A stretch of DNA of 56,609 nucleotides from Deferribacterales bacterium UBA4806 (GCA_002402635.1 DHGE01000021.1:1-56609); one strand, 5' to 3'. Numbered from the stretch's first letter, positions 42,235 to 51,734 are shown. The notes: a model not told the origin generated them from the letters alone. Program-made: numbers and translations.

Positions 42235-43362
42235 TCATCTCCTCAAATGACTACAACTATATTGTAAATCTGTATGATTTTCAACTGGCAGCACTATTAT
42301 TCCAACCTTGTCATAGACATTTAGAAGACTACATAATTTTTCAAATTCATAATTATCTATATATTCTTTATTTTGGAAGGCTTTTATCTGAAATTTGGAA
42401 ATCACCCTGCTGTCAGGCTCTATACTATCTATTAGATATTTTATACCACTATTAATTAAGCTTGCAGCATCAAAAAACTCCAAATTACTTTCCTCTTCAA
42501 TTTGCTTGTGATAGGCCATAAAAGTAAAATAGTCTATACCAGTATTTTTAAAAACTTCAATTGATTGAGCATACCATCTCTTTGCATTTTTTATATATAG
42601 AGGAGTTTCATAATAAACATTCAAGGCAACTTTTATTGATGGATTTAAGAATTTAACATCCCAGACAATCTTGTTTATATAATATGCTAACTGATTCACC
42701 TTCCACTCAGCAAATTTATCAACAATTTCATTATCAATGTTTCTATTATTTAAATCAATCCCTGTATCAACATAAAATTTATGAAGTGCTTCTTTAGATG
42801 CACTTTCATCATATTTTAGAATAAAGTCATCCTGAATCAAAATACCATCAATATCATATTGTAGAAGATCCTTAAATAACTGCTCTATATCAGAAAATAC
42901 CTTTTCATTAAAAAGGTTGATTCCATATCCATTCCTTTTAGTTCCATTAACAACAAAAGTCTCATCTACGCCATAAATATCTTTCAATGCAGATAAACTC
43001 CTTGTAGCCATCCAGGCATAGACTTTTAAATTATAAGAATGGGCAATTTGAATAAATTCTCCTAAAATATCATTTACAGTGCAAATCTTTTTTGTTTTAT
43101 AATAAACGCCTGAATTACAAACAGAAGCCTCACCATAATGATATCTATCTTTCTCATTATGAAAAACTCTTAACATTATTGTATTAAAACCATTCTCTTT
43201 TACCTTGCCTAAGAAAGTATGGAGTTCATCTCTATTAAAATTCAAATTAAAAATTTGTATTCCATTAATTTTATCATACTTTGGTTCAACTAATATTAAA
43301 GCATTGCCAATAGGGATAAAGACAAATATTAAACTAAGAGATAAAAAAAGCTGCCTAGTCAT
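42235..43362 (-). CDS. Exported GHL13-like glycoside hydrolase (PgaB C-terminal-domain type)
   Basis: 375 residues with a signal peptide (about 1-20, FLSLSLIFVFIPIGNALI). The remainder looks like a TIM-barrel of the hypothetical glycosyl hydrolase 13 (GHL13) kind found in the C-terminal half of PgaB: FLGKVKENGFNTIMLRVF, HSYNLKVYAWMATRSLS, YDIDGILIQDDF (the D-G-(I/V)-x-x-x-D-D barrel strand), FAEWKVNQLAYYINKI, NPSIKVALNVYYETPL, and DYFTFMAYHKQ. PgaB acts on poly-N-acetylglucosamine; here the deacetylase half is absent and no pga genes are nearby, so the substrate may be peptidoglycan or another envelope glycan (inference). It overlaps the stop of the upstream SPOR-like gene (ATGA). Confidence 0.7.
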   Translation of the reverse strand: MTRQLFLSLSLIFVFIPIGNALILVEPKYDKINGIQIFNLNFNRDELHTFLGKVKENGFNTIMLRVFHNEKDRYHYGEASVCNSGVYYKTKKICTVNDILGEFIQIAHSYNLKVYAWMATRSLSALKDIYGVDETFVVNGTKRNGYGINLFNEKVFSDIEQLFKDLLQYDIDGILIQDDFILKYDESASKEALHKFYVDTGIDLNNRNIDNEIVDKFAEWKVNQLAYYINKIVWDVKFLNPSIKVALNVYYETPLYIKNAKRWYAQSIEVFKNTGIDYFTFMAYHKQIEEESNLEFFDAASLINSGIKYLIDSIEPDSRVISKFQIKAFQNKEYIDNYEFEKLCSLLNVYDKVGIIVLPVENHTDLQYSCSHLRR

Positions 43363-44867
43363 TCAGTTGTTTTTACAATTATTGGCTCAATATTGAATTG
43401 TTCTTTTAACTCTATCACTTTCTTATTTGCTTCATCTAAACTTTCAGTTGAACAACACCTTATTTTATACCATATATTATTGTTGTCAGACTTTTGAGAA
43501 ACCACAGAAACATCTTCTAGATATTTTTTATAAAACTTTGCCATATCCATAGTTTCTTTCTCATTTTTATTTGAAACTAATTGTAGGACATAACGTACTA
43601 CTGATTTTTTATCCTTGCTATCCTTTACAGTTGTTAATTCTTTCAGGTTTTCACCTAAATTTTTATGCTCTACTCTTTCCTCTTTCTGTAAGTCCACTTT
43701 TATAACTTTACTCAATATATTGAATCTATCCTTCAAATTATTCTTCATATCCTCTGCTTCTTTTTTAGTTGAAGAAACACAACATTTAACAGTAAATATT
43801 GTATCGCTGTTTTCATCAGCATCTTTTGTTATATAGGTATCTTTTAAGTAGTTGCTATAAAATTCCACTATTTCTTTGGCATCTTTCAATGATTTTTTTC
43901 GATTTAATTCAAGTACATATTTGTATTCTGGTTTTACCTCTTTGAATTCCTCATATGTCGTAGAAATTATTACTGGAGAGATATTGAATCTGTTCATTAT
44001 TTCTGTTAATCTCCTTTTTGACTCATCAATTGTTGAAGAGAAACAACACCTTACTCGATACCATCTATTATTATCCCTTTCGTCGGTTATTATATATGTA
44101 TCTAAATAATATTTTTTATAGAAATCCATTATGTCCTTTGCTTCTTTATCTGTCATGTTTGAAGATAACTGTATAATGTAATTTAACTTGCCTTCATCAT
44201 TATTTTTATTACTTTCCTTATACAACCACTCTTTAACTTTTATAACCTTTGGATTTATATTAAATCTTCTCTTAATTTCTATTTTATTACGCTCTATTCC
44301 ATTTAGATCATTTGTTGCGCAACACTGTACAATAAAAGAATTTTTTTCATCAACAGGTTTAATATGAACATTATTAAAATATTTACTATAAAAATCAGCC
44401 ACTGCATTCACATCATTGATATTTTTTCCTTCCATTAGTTGTAATAAATAGTATTCTTTTACACTTTGATCATCAATTGCTGGCTGGTCAGTCGGTATTT
44501 CTCTTGATATAATTATTTCCTCTTTTGCAGGGATCTCCTGAATTTTGAATTTATTTTCTGTTAGCTTTTCATCTTTCTCTGCTTTGACCATCTTATTTGC
44601 AGACAATTTTTTATTATTTACCACCTCATCACTTTGTTTCTTTTCGTCCTTTTTAAATAGATTTTCTGAAGAAATATCAGAACCAATTTTCATTACTTTC
44701 TTCTGCACTTTTGCATACTGTTCATTTAAAAAATTATATTGGCTTGTAAGGTTTATTATTATATATGCTACTGCACCAATAATTATCAGGCAAATAAGAA
44801 CAAATATAATTACTGGTTTAAAATTAGAACTACCTTTACCATCTTTAACTCTATCAAAATCTCTCAT
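43359..44867 (-). CDS. Membrane-anchored protein with four SPOR-like repeats, each with a Cys-Cys pair
   Basis: 502 residues. One transmembrane helix (about 18-40), then a charged linker (about 60-135), then four repeats of about 73 residues at about 139-211, 229-302, 317-391 and 426-499. Each has the form Y-(I/V/L)-(I/L)-(Q/E)-L, a helix ending (D/E)FY or KFY, a strand pair, and (I/V)-x-(V/I)-(Q/R/K)-CC, a helix, then (R/Q)-F-N-I-x-x-x-(V/I)-I. The layout and the RVRCC strand parallel SPOR domains (Y-R-V-R-V-G-P-F), with CC replacing V-G. The pairs are at 182-183, 274-275, 362-363 and 471-472. SPOR domains bind glycan-stripped peptidoglycan at division sites. It follows argS by 3 bp, a place where SPOR-type genes occur in related bacteria. 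AGGA precedes the ATG. Confidence 0.75.
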   Translation of the reverse strand: MRDFDRVKDGKGSSNFKPVIIFVLICLIIIGAVAYIIINLTSQYNFLNEQYAKVQKKVMKIGSDISSENLFKKDEKKQSDEVVNNKKLSANKMVKAEKDEKLTENKFKIQEIPAKEEIIISREIPTDQPAIDDQSVKEYYLLQLMEGKNINDVNAVADFYSKYFNNVHIKPVDEKNSFIVQCCATNDLNGIERNKIEIKRRFNINPKVIKVKEWLYKESNKNNDEGKLNYIIQLSSNMTDKEAKDIMDFYKKYYLDTYIITDERDNNRWYRVRCCFSSTIDESKRRLTEIMNRFNISPVIISTTYEEFKEVKPEYKYVLELNRKKSLKDAKEIVEFYSNYLKDTYITKDADENSDTIFTVKCCVSSTKKEAEDMKNNLKDRFNILSKVIKVDLQKEERVEHKNLGENLKELTTVKDSKDKKSVVRYVLQLVSNKNEKETMDMAKFYKKYLEDVSVVSQKSDNNNIWYKIRCCSTESLDEANKKVIELKEQFNIEPIIVKTTE

Positions 44868-44870
44868 AAT

Positions 44871-46523
44871 CTACATCCTTTCGGGTGCATCAACTCCTAG
44901 TAAGTTTAGTCCCGATTGTATAATTCTACCTATACTCTTGCACAAATTGAGCCTAGCATTAGTTAAAGCAATGTTGCCTTCATCCACTATTTTCGTATTA
45001 TTATAATAATAATGGAAATTTGAAGCAAGTTCAATTAAAAAAGTTGCCAACTTATTTGGTTCTAATAATATTGAAGCGTTTATAAGTGTTTCAAAATATG
45101 CTTGTATATTTTTAATTAGATTTAATTCCTCTTTTAAAACAAGCAATTCTAAATTTTCCAATTCTTGATAGAGAATATTTTTTTCGTGAGCATTTCTAAA
45201 AAGACTTTTTATCCTTGCATATGCATATTGTACATAATAAACAGGATTATCACTACTTTTCTCCTTTGCTAAGTCAATATTGAAATCAAAATGCGAATCA
45301 GGGGACCGTAAACAATAAAAAAAACGTGCTGCGTCTTTACCAACTTCTTTGATTAACCAACTAAGTGGTATAAATTCATTGGCCCTTGTGGACATAGAAA
45401 CTTTTTCTCCTTTCTTAATCAAATTAACCATTTGAATCAATACAATCTTAAGCTTATCACTATTATAACCCAATGCCTGTAATGCAGCTTTCATCCTCTT
45501 AACATAGCCATGATGGTCAGCACCCCACACATCTATTATAATATCAAAACCTCTTTCAAATTTATTTCTGTGATATGCAATATCTGATGCAAAATAAGTA
45601 TATTCTCCTGTTGACTTAATAAGTACCCTGTCTTTATCATCTCCAAAGGCTGTTGTTTTGAGCCAAAGCGCATCATTGTTTTTATATGCCATCCCCTTAT
45701 TTTTTAATAAATTTAAAGTTTCATCAACATAGTTATTTTCAAATATATCTGTTTCACTAAAATATTTATCAAAATATACATTAAAGCTATTTAGGTCTTG
45801 AATAATATTCTCCATTATTTGTTTTTTGCCATATTCTGCGCATCTCGAAATAGCCAACATCTCTTCAAGATTTACTAGCTCATCTTTACATTCATGAATT
45901 AGTTTTTCTGCTATTATTTTTATATACTCTCCTTTATAGCCATCTTCAGGGAAAGGGATAGATTTACCAAAATTCAACATATACCAATAATAAACGCTTT
46001 TGCCTAAATTTGTTATTTGATTGCCTCTATCATTTATATAATACTCCTTAGTTACCTTATATCCGAGTATATCTAATATTCTAGAGATACTATCTCCAAA
46101 GCTGGCACCTCTTCCATGACCTATATGTAACGGTCCTGTAGGATTAGCACTAACAAATTCTACCTGTATTTTTTTACCATCACCTAATTGTGGAATTAAT
46201 CTATTTTCATCCTGTAAAAAATCCCTTAAAAACTTTTGAAAAAAACTAGCCTTCACAAAAATATTGATAAATCCTCCTCCTTTTATTTCAACTTTATCAA
46301 TAAATTCAGAATTTACATGGTTTACTATTTCTGCAGCTATTTTATATGGTTTTTCCTTTAAAATTGAGGCAAGTTGAAAAGCTAAATTAGTCGAAAAATC
46401 CCCATAACTTGGATTTGCTTGTAGTTCAACACTAAAGACAAGCTTATCCGTATCACTTTTCGGAAAAGATAAGTTAGCACTGAGAAGTGCCTCTTTGAGC
46501 AAACTCTTAATTATATTAACCAT
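44871..46523 (-). CDS. argS: Arginyl-tRNA synthetase
   Basis: 550 residues. Class I synthetase: N-terminal additional domain (about 1-100), then SANPTGPLHIGHGRGASFGD with the HIGH motif, VWGADHHGYVKRM, and KKGEKVSMSTRAN in place of the KMSKS loop, with the conserved V-x-M-S-x-R form of ArgS. The anticodon-binding C-terminal domain ends ...GLNLLGVDAPERM, as in most ArgS. GAGG precedes the ATG. It reads divergently from ftsE and is the first gene of a long minus-strand run. Confidence 0.97.
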   Translation of the reverse strand: MVNIIKSLLKEALLSANLSFPKSDTDKLVFSVELQANPSYGDFSTNLAFQLASILKEKPYKIAAEIVNHVNSEFIDKVEIKGGGFINIFVKASFFQKFLRDFLQDENRLIPQLGDGKKIQVEFVSANPTGPLHIGHGRGASFGDSISRILDILGYKVTKEYYINDRGNQITNLGKSVYYWYMLNFGKSIPFPEDGYKGEYIKIIAEKLIHECKDELVNLEEMLAISRCAEYGKKQIMENIIQDLNSFNVYFDKYFSETDIFENNYVDETLNLLKNKGMAYKNNDALWLKTTAFGDDKDRVLIKSTGEYTYFASDIAYHRNKFERGFDIIIDVWGADHHGYVKRMKAALQALGYNSDKLKIVLIQMVNLIKKGEKVSMSTRANEFIPLSWLIKEVGKDAARFFYCLRSPDSHFDFNIDLAKEKSSDNPVYYVQYAYARIKSLFRNAHEKNILYQELENLELLVLKEELNLIKNIQAYFETLINASILLEPNKLATFLIELASNFHYYYNNTKIVDEGNIALTNARLNLCKSIGRIIQSGLNLLGVDAPERM

Positions 46524-46582
46524 TTTAGCCTCAACACAGTTTAATGAATTATTATATTATAACAATAAATATTTTTATACTA

Positions 46583-46611
46583 TTGAAAAAAAATTTTATT
46601 TACCATATATA
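46583..46611 (+). promoter_or_regulatory. Predicted promoter of the ftsE operon
   Basis: TTGAAA (46583-46588), 17-nt spacer, TATATA (46606-46611). The preferred ftsE ATG (46618) is 6 nt further, so the message would start at the codon. Confidence 0.4.
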
Positions 46612-46617
46612 TGTATG

Positions 46618-47307
46618 ATGGTAAAATTTTATAATATTTCAGTTATATATCCAGGTAAAAAAAGAGCACTTGATAATATAACCTTTACTATTGAAAAAGG
46701 TGAGTTTGTGTATATAACGGGCCCTAGTGGTGCTGGGAAAACAACAATACTAAAGTTAATATATTCAGAAATCCAACCGACTGAAGGTGTTATCCATATA
46801 GCTGGGAAAGATGTTAGCAGGATATCAGATAAAAGTATCCCTTATTTAAGAAGAAATGTAGGAGTTGTTTACCAGGATTTTAAATTGATTTACGATTTAA
46901 CTGTTTTTCAAAATCTTGCTTATGCACTGGAAATTTTTTATATGCCACAGAAAGAAATTAAATTATATGTTGAAGCAATATTAAAGAAACTTGAATTATA
47001 TACTAAAAGAAACATGCTCGTTAAGTTCTTGTCGGGTGGAGAAAAACAGAGAGTTGCAATAGCAAGAGCTTTGATTAATAATCCTCCAATTATATTACTA
47101 GATGAGCCTACAGGTAATTTAGACGAAAAAAGAGCTGATTCACTTATGCAATTAATGGACGAATTTTTTCAAGATAAAACAGTATTGTTTGCAACACATG
47201 ATAAAGCTTTAATTGAAAAATATCCAGCTAGGATATTAGAACTAAATAATGGAAGGTTAGTTTTTGATTCTTCTTTAAAAAATGAGAAAGTTAATATTTC
47301 TGATTAA
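46618..47307 (+). CDS. ftsE: Cell-division ATP-binding protein FtsE
   Basis: 229 residues from ATG 46618 (46615 is an adjacent alternative). The 40 codons upstream in frame overlap the argS promoter region and are not FtsE-like. ABC ATPase motifs: Walker A GPSGAGKTT, Q loop VGVVYQDFKLIYDLTV, signature LSGGEKQRVAIARAL, Walker B IILLDEPTGNLD, H loop ATHD. FtsE pairs with FtsX to control periplasmic peptidoglycan hydrolases during division. It overlaps ftsX by 26 bp. Confidence 0.94.
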   Translation: MVKFYNISVIYPGKKRALDNITFTIEKGEFVYITGPSGAGKTTILKLIYSEIQPTEGVIHIAGKDVSRISDKSIPYLRRNVGVVYQDFKLIYDLTVFQNLAYALEIFYMPQKEIKLYVEAILKKLELYTKRNMLVKFLSGGEKQRVAIARALINNPPIILLDEPTGNLDEKRADSLMQLMDEFFQDKTVLFATHDKALIEKYPARILELNNGRLVFDSSLKNEKVNISD

Positions 47308-48175
47308 CAAGGGCTTCGTTTTATTCAAAAGAAACATGGCCATAAATTTAATAACAATTGCAACTATAGCAACTATATTTTTTGTTTACAATATACTTTT
47401 TATTTTAGGTTTTTCTTCTAATAAATTTCTTGAAAACTTAGCTAAAATACAAACAATAAGGGCCTTTATAAATGATAATCAGAGCAGTGAAGTCAAAAAC
47501 ATAATTAAAGAAATATCACAGCTTGAAGCGGTTAAAGATGTTAAATTTTATAGTAGTGAAGATGCATTTGAATATATGAAAGAACAACTAGGGAATTCAA
47601 GAGAAATAGAAAACATCCCAAAGGAATTATTCCCATCTTTTATAGAAATAACCCTTAAAAATGAGTACACCGATGTTGACTATGTAAAGGAATTTCAGAA
47701 AAATATTGATAAGTATGGTATATTCACCACAACGTCATATGGTGAAAAATGGGTAATTAATTTTTTAACTATAAAATTTGGTATCCATCTCTTTATCTTT
47801 ATTATATCTCTCTTAATCTCAATCTCTGTTGCGTCAATAATTTACAACACAATAAAAATTAATTTGGCAAAACATAAAATGGAAATAATGGTTTATAGTC
47901 TTGTAGGAGCCACCAAACCATTTATTGTAATTCCCTATATTGTATGCACATTATTTGAAGTTTTCATTAGTTTTATAGTCGCATATTTTACAGCATTTAT
48001 AATTTTTTATCTTTTAAATTCAAAAATATTGGACACCTTATCTATCAACATATTGAGGTTTCCACCCTTCTATCTTGTAGGATCTATTCTTGCAATTGCC
48101 ATGTTTATAGCTGCTTTTTCAAGTTTGTATAGTCTAGGGGTATTCTTAAATAATGCTAAAGAATATAATGAATAA
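47282..48175 (+). CDS. ftsX: Cell-division permease FtsX
   Basis: 297 residues with the FtsX topology: one N-terminal transmembrane helix (about 22-45), an extracytoplasmic domain (about 50-160, with KFYSSEDAFEYMKEQLG and NIPKELFPSFIEI), then three helices (about 170-195, 217-242, 265-290). It is not a transporter; it relays FtsE ATPase state to the EnvC-type activator encoded next. ATG overlaps ftsE; its end overlaps the envC-like gene by 23 bp. Confidence 0.92.
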   Translation: MRKLIFLINKGFVLFKRNMAINLITIATIATIFFVYNILFILGFSSNKFLENLAKIQTIRAFINDNQSSEVKNIIKEISQLEAVKDVKFYSSEDAFEYMKEQLGNSREIENIPKELFPSFIEITLKNEYTDVDYVKEFQKNIDKYGIFTTTSYGEKWVINFLTIKFGIHLFIFIISLLISISVASIIYNTIKINLAKHKMEIMVYSLVGATKPFIVIPYIVCTLFEVFISFIVAYFTAFIIFYLLNSKILDTLSINILRFPPFYLVGSILAIAMFIAAFSSLYSLGVFLNNAKEYNE

Positions 48176-49307
48176 AAGCTTGATATTCTTTCTTTTTATC
48201 TTTCTTATTGCATCAATTATTGAAGCAAGCAGTCAAAATAGTTCTAACAATAAAGATATTAGTAATCTTGATAAAATTAAAAAAGAGATTGAGTCGCAAG
48301 AAAAAGAATTAGAAAATATAGAAGATTCAAAAATGCGTATATCTAAAAATATTTCTATTATTGAAGACAAATTACTATATTTACGTCATGCAATAGGTCA
48401 GTTAAATCTAGAATACAAAGAATTACTTAAAGAAATTAATAGAAGTGAGAAAAAATCTCATATGTTCAAAAAAAAAGTTCAATTATTGGAAAATGAAATA
48501 AAACAGAATAACATTTACATATTAGAAAATTTTCAAATGTTAAAAGTAAAAGCTTTAATTCTAACAGATAACTATCACCAAATATTAAAAAATTTAGATA
48601 TTGCTGAATATATTAATTTAAGGATTTACAATAAAATTTTAGCCTATAAAAATATAAAAACAGATTATGAAAACACATTAAACAAATTAAATATAGCAAA
48701 GCAAAGATTAGTCAGTTTAAAAAATAAAAGAGATTTATTAGCTATTCGTTATGAAAACGAACAAATTAGATACAAACATACACTTGCTATGTTAAATGAA
48801 GACACCACAATAAAAAAAGCTTATATTGAAATGTTGAAAAAGAAAAAAGATGCTCTAGAAGAAAGTTTCAAACTTATAAGCAAACAACCTCAAAATACTA
48901 CAACCAATAGTATTGCGAAATTTAAGGGAAAACTTCCCTGGCCAATTAAAGGAGAGATTGTTAAAAATAATAATAAATCACTACAAAATAGTATTTATAA
49001 TAATGGAATTAAAATATTATCAAAAAATGATGAAAATGTTAAAGCTGTTTTCAATGGCGTAATACAGTATATAAATTGGATCAAAGGATATGGAAATATT
49101 GTCATTATAGCTCATGACAATAACTACTTTACTGTATATGCAAATCTCGATTTAATTGGTGTACAATTAAATGAATCAGTTAAATCTGGGGAGCCTATAG
49201 GTAAAATTAATGTTGAAGGAACAGTTAATAATCCATATATTTACTTTGAAATAAGGCAGAAAGATAAAGCTTTAGACCCTTTGGAATGGCTTAAAAAGGA
49301 GGCATAA
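48153..49307 (+). CDS. envC: EnvC-like murein hydrolase activator
   Basis: 384 residues. Signal peptide (about 1-26, FFLFIFLIASIIEAS), long coiled coil (about 37-250), then a degenerate LytM domain (about 285-380). The zinc ligands of active M23 enzymes are missing: the H-x3-D position reads NNGIKIL and the H-x-H position reads YIYFEI. This is how EnvC-type proteins differ from active endopeptidases. FtsX would recruit it to activate peptidoglycan amidases at the septum. It lies between ftsX and ctpA in a conserved arrangement, and its stop is immediately followed by the ctpA ATG, with AGGAGG just before. Confidence 0.9.
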   Translation: MLKNIMNKSLIFFLFIFLIASIIEASSQNSSNNKDISNLDKIKKEIESQEKELENIEDSKMRISKNISIIEDKLLYLRHAIGQLNLEYKELLKEINRSEKKSHMFKKKVQLLENEIKQNNIYILENFQMLKVKALILTDNYHQILKNLDIAEYINLRIYNKILAYKNIKTDYENTLNKLNIAKQRLVSLKNKRDLLAIRYENEQIRYKHTLAMLNEDTTIKKAYIEMLKKKKDALEESFKLISKQPQNTTTNSIAKFKGKLPWPIKGEIVKNNNKSLQNSIYNNGIKILSKNDENVKAVFNGVIQYINWIKGYGNIVIIAHDNNYFTVYANLDLIGVQLNESVKSGEPIGKINVEGTVNNPYIYFEIRQKDKALDPLEWLKKEA

Positions 49308-50624
49308 ATGGAAAGAAGAAAAGGGCTCATTATTAAATCTATTGTTACAGTCGTGGTTCTAGCTATCATTATCTCATCAATTTCATTATCAACAAAATTA
49401 TATGCTGGAAAAGATTCTACATATCAGCATTTAGATAACTTAGCAAAAGCAATAGCTATTATAGAAGAAAATTATGTAACAGATGTTGATCTTCAAAAAC
49501 TAGTATATGGTGCAATTCAGGGCATGCTAACAGAATTAGACCCCCATTCATCTTTTTTATCACCAGAATTATATGAAGAATTTAAAGTAGAAACTGAAGG
49601 AGAATTTGGAGGGTTAGGAATAACAATAAGCATAAAAGACAATTTACTAACAATTATAGCTCCTCTTGAAGATACACCTGCAACAAAGGCAGGATTAAAA
49701 TCAGGCGATATTATTGTAAAAATCGATGATATTGCAACCAGTGGAATGACCTTAGAAGAGGCAGTTAAAAAAATGAGAGGAGAACCTAAAACTCAAGTAA
49801 AATTAACAATATTTCGTAATGGACAAGAAAAACCCTTTGATGTTGTTCTAACTAGGGAGATAATAAAAATTAAGTCAGTAAAAACAGAAATGTATAATGA
49901 TATTGCCTATATTAGGCTTATTCAATTCAAAAACAAATCTACAGAAGAATTGATAACAGCTATAAAAGATCTAAAAAAGAAACATAATATTACAGGTATT
50001 ATCCTTGATCTCAGAAATAACCCAGGAGGACTACTTTCAGAAGCTATTAGGACATCAAGCATTTTCTTAGAAAGAGGCAAAACAGTTGTTTTTACAAAAG
50101 ATAGAAACAATACTGAGCAACACTTTAAAACAGAAAATGTATATTATAAACTCTTAGATATTCCTATGGTCATTTTAGTAAATGGTGGAAGTGCCTCAGC
50201 ATCGGAAATAGTTGCTGGAGCTATGCAAGATTACAAAAGATCCCTAATTGTTGGCTCACAAACTTTTGGCAAAGCATCGGTGCAAACTGTAATCCCAATG
50301 CCAGATAAATCAGCAATCAAACTAACAACAGCATTATATTATACACCAAAGGGCCGATCAATTCAGGGTATTGGTATAAAGCCTGATGTGATGGTTCCCG
50401 AAGGAAAAATTGTTGTAGATGAATCAGGGCAAACCTTTAATGAAAGAACATTGGAAAAACATATTATTGGAGAAAACGAGAAAAGCCAACAACAAATTTT
50501 CTTAGATAATAAAACAAAAACATCATTATATAAAGATCTGCAACTTAATATTGCTATGGAAATATTGAAAGGACTAATAGCCTATGGCGGCTCGGCGAAA
50601 TCATCTAAAGAAAAAATACAATAA
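49308..50624 (+). CDS. ctpA: S41-family C-terminal processing peptidase
   Basis: 438 residues. N-terminal signal anchor (about 8-30), a PDZ domain (about 95-170, EFGGLGITISIKDNLLTII, SGDIIVKIDD), and the S41 catalytic domain with LDLRNNPGGLLSEAI, nucleophile Ser in NGGSASASEIVAGAMQDY, and Lys in TFGKASVQTV. The GDxV-type loop is also present (KGRSIQGIGIKPDV). In diderm bacteria these proteases trim or degrade envelope proteins, including peptidoglycan hydrolases, which fits the position directly after envC. It overlaps the deacetylase gene by 41 bp. Confidence 0.95.
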   Translation: MERRKGLIIKSIVTVVVLAIIISSISLSTKLYAGKDSTYQHLDNLAKAIAIIEENYVTDVDLQKLVYGAIQGMLTELDPHSSFLSPELYEEFKVETEGEFGGLGITISIKDNLLTIIAPLEDTPATKAGLKSGDIIVKIDDIATSGMTLEEAVKKMRGEPKTQVKLTIFRNGQEKPFDVVLTREIIKIKSVKTEMYNDIAYIRLIQFKNKSTEELITAIKDLKKKHNITGIILDLRNNPGGLLSEAIRTSSIFLERGKTVVFTKDRNNTEQHFKTENVYYKLLDIPMVILVNGGSASASEIVAGAMQDYKRSLIVGSQTFGKASVQTVIPMPDKSAIKLTTALYYTPKGRSIQGIGIKPDVMVPEGKIVVDESGQTFNERTLEKHIIGENEKSQQQIFLDNKTKTSLYKDLQLNIAMEILKGLIAYGGSAKSSKEKIQ

Positions 50625-51732
50625 AAGGCCAAAGCCAATTTTAAAGAAAATAGCAATATTTATTACAATGCTCTTTATAGTTGTTCTTCTTGGAGGCTCA
50701 TATTTTCTATATCACTCTATAAAGAGCGAAAACCAGCTTAAAACAAACAATGAGATTGATAAATTAAATCAGGATATAAGACTGACATTATTTAATCATA
50801 GTCAGGGATTGGATAGCCTTAGAGAATATAAGGTTTATAAAGATGGTGAATTTATTAAAGTTTATTATAGCTTAATAGCTGATGAGGAAATATATGATTT
50901 GCTAGATAGTGCTCTAAAATCAAATCTTAATAAATATGGTTTCAAAATTATTGAGGATGACACTATATTAGCTAGTAAAGGAAATATTCAGGTTGAAATA
51001 GAACTTTTTAAAAAAGGAATAAAAAAAACATTGCCTAAAAAAGAAAAAACTATAGTAAAAGAGAAAGAATACATTGCCAACATAGCAATAATTTTAGATG
51101 ATGGCGGTAACAACCTAGAGCTAATAAAACGAGTAGCAAACTTACCGTACCATCTGACAGTATCAATTCTACCTTTCACTCCCTATGATAAAAAATCTGC
51201 TGAACTACTAAGAAGTGCAAAAAAACATGTATTTTTACATCTTCCATTGCAACCACATGGATATCCAAGTACAGAGCCAGGTAAGGGTGCCATTTTGCTA
51301 AATACACCGTCAGATCTGATTGATATAATTATAAATAAGGATATTGAACGTATAGGAAATATTAATGGCATGAATAACCACATGGGCTCTAAATTTACAG
51401 AAAATAAAGATAAAACAACACTTGTTTTAAAAAGTATAAGACGATATACAAATATATTTGTTGACAGTAGAACCTCCAGTAAAAGTACTGCTTATGAAGT
51501 CTGTAAAAGTATAATGGAAAAATGTGGGTATAATGCTTTGTTTATTGATAATGATAATAATATAGATCTAATTCTGAATAAAATTAAAGAAGCAGTAAAT
51601 TTAGCAAAAACAAAAAAAAATATAATAATTATTGGTCATGTTAGACCTCTAACAATAGAAGCATTGGAAGAAGCTCTACCTATTTACGATAAAGAGGGAA
51701 TTAAATTTGTCTTTGTTGATGAGGTACTCTAG
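50584..51732 (+). CDS. Divergent polysaccharide deacetylase (YibQ family)
   Basis: 382 residues. A basic cytoplasmic N-terminus (MAARRNHLKKKYNKR), one transmembrane helix (about 23-43), a linker domain (about 60-150) and a C-terminal divergent NodB-like barrel (about 160-382). The barrel shows IAIILDDGGNNLELIKR, LTVSILPFTPYDKKSAE, HLPLQPHGYPSTEPG, NGMNNHMGSKFTENKD and IIIGHVRP. It is the usual third member of the envC-ctpA-yibQ set and probably acts on envelope glycans. It begins inside ctpA (41-bp overlap). Confidence 0.88.
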   Translation: MAARRNHLKKKYNKRPKPILKKIAIFITMLFIVVLLGGSYFLYHSIKSENQLKTNNEIDKLNQDIRLTLFNHSQGLDSLREYKVYKDGEFIKVYYSLIADEEIYDLLDSALKSNLNKYGFKIIEDDTILASKGNIQVEIELFKKGIKKTLPKKEKTIVKEKEYIANIAIILDDGGNNLELIKRVANLPYHLTVSILPFTPYDKKSAELLRSAKKHVFLHLPLQPHGYPSTEPGKGAILLNTPSDLIDIIINKDIERIGNINGMNNHMGSKFTENKDKTTLVLKSIRRYTNIFVDSRTSSKSTAYEVCKSIMEKCGYNALFIDNDNNIDLILNKIKEAVNLAKTKKNIIIIGHVRPLTIEALEEALPIYDKEGIKFVFVDEVL

Positions 51733-51734
51733 GT

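Noticed and set aside
42093..42455. 120-codon plus-strand frame across the hemY/GHL13 junction
   Set aside because: Both minus-strand genes are well supported and overlap there; no ribosome-binding site or family similarity on the plus strand.
46495..46617. FtsE start 41 codons upstream
   Set aside because: The added segment overlaps the argS 5' end, encodes no FtsE-like sequence and spans the predicted promoter.
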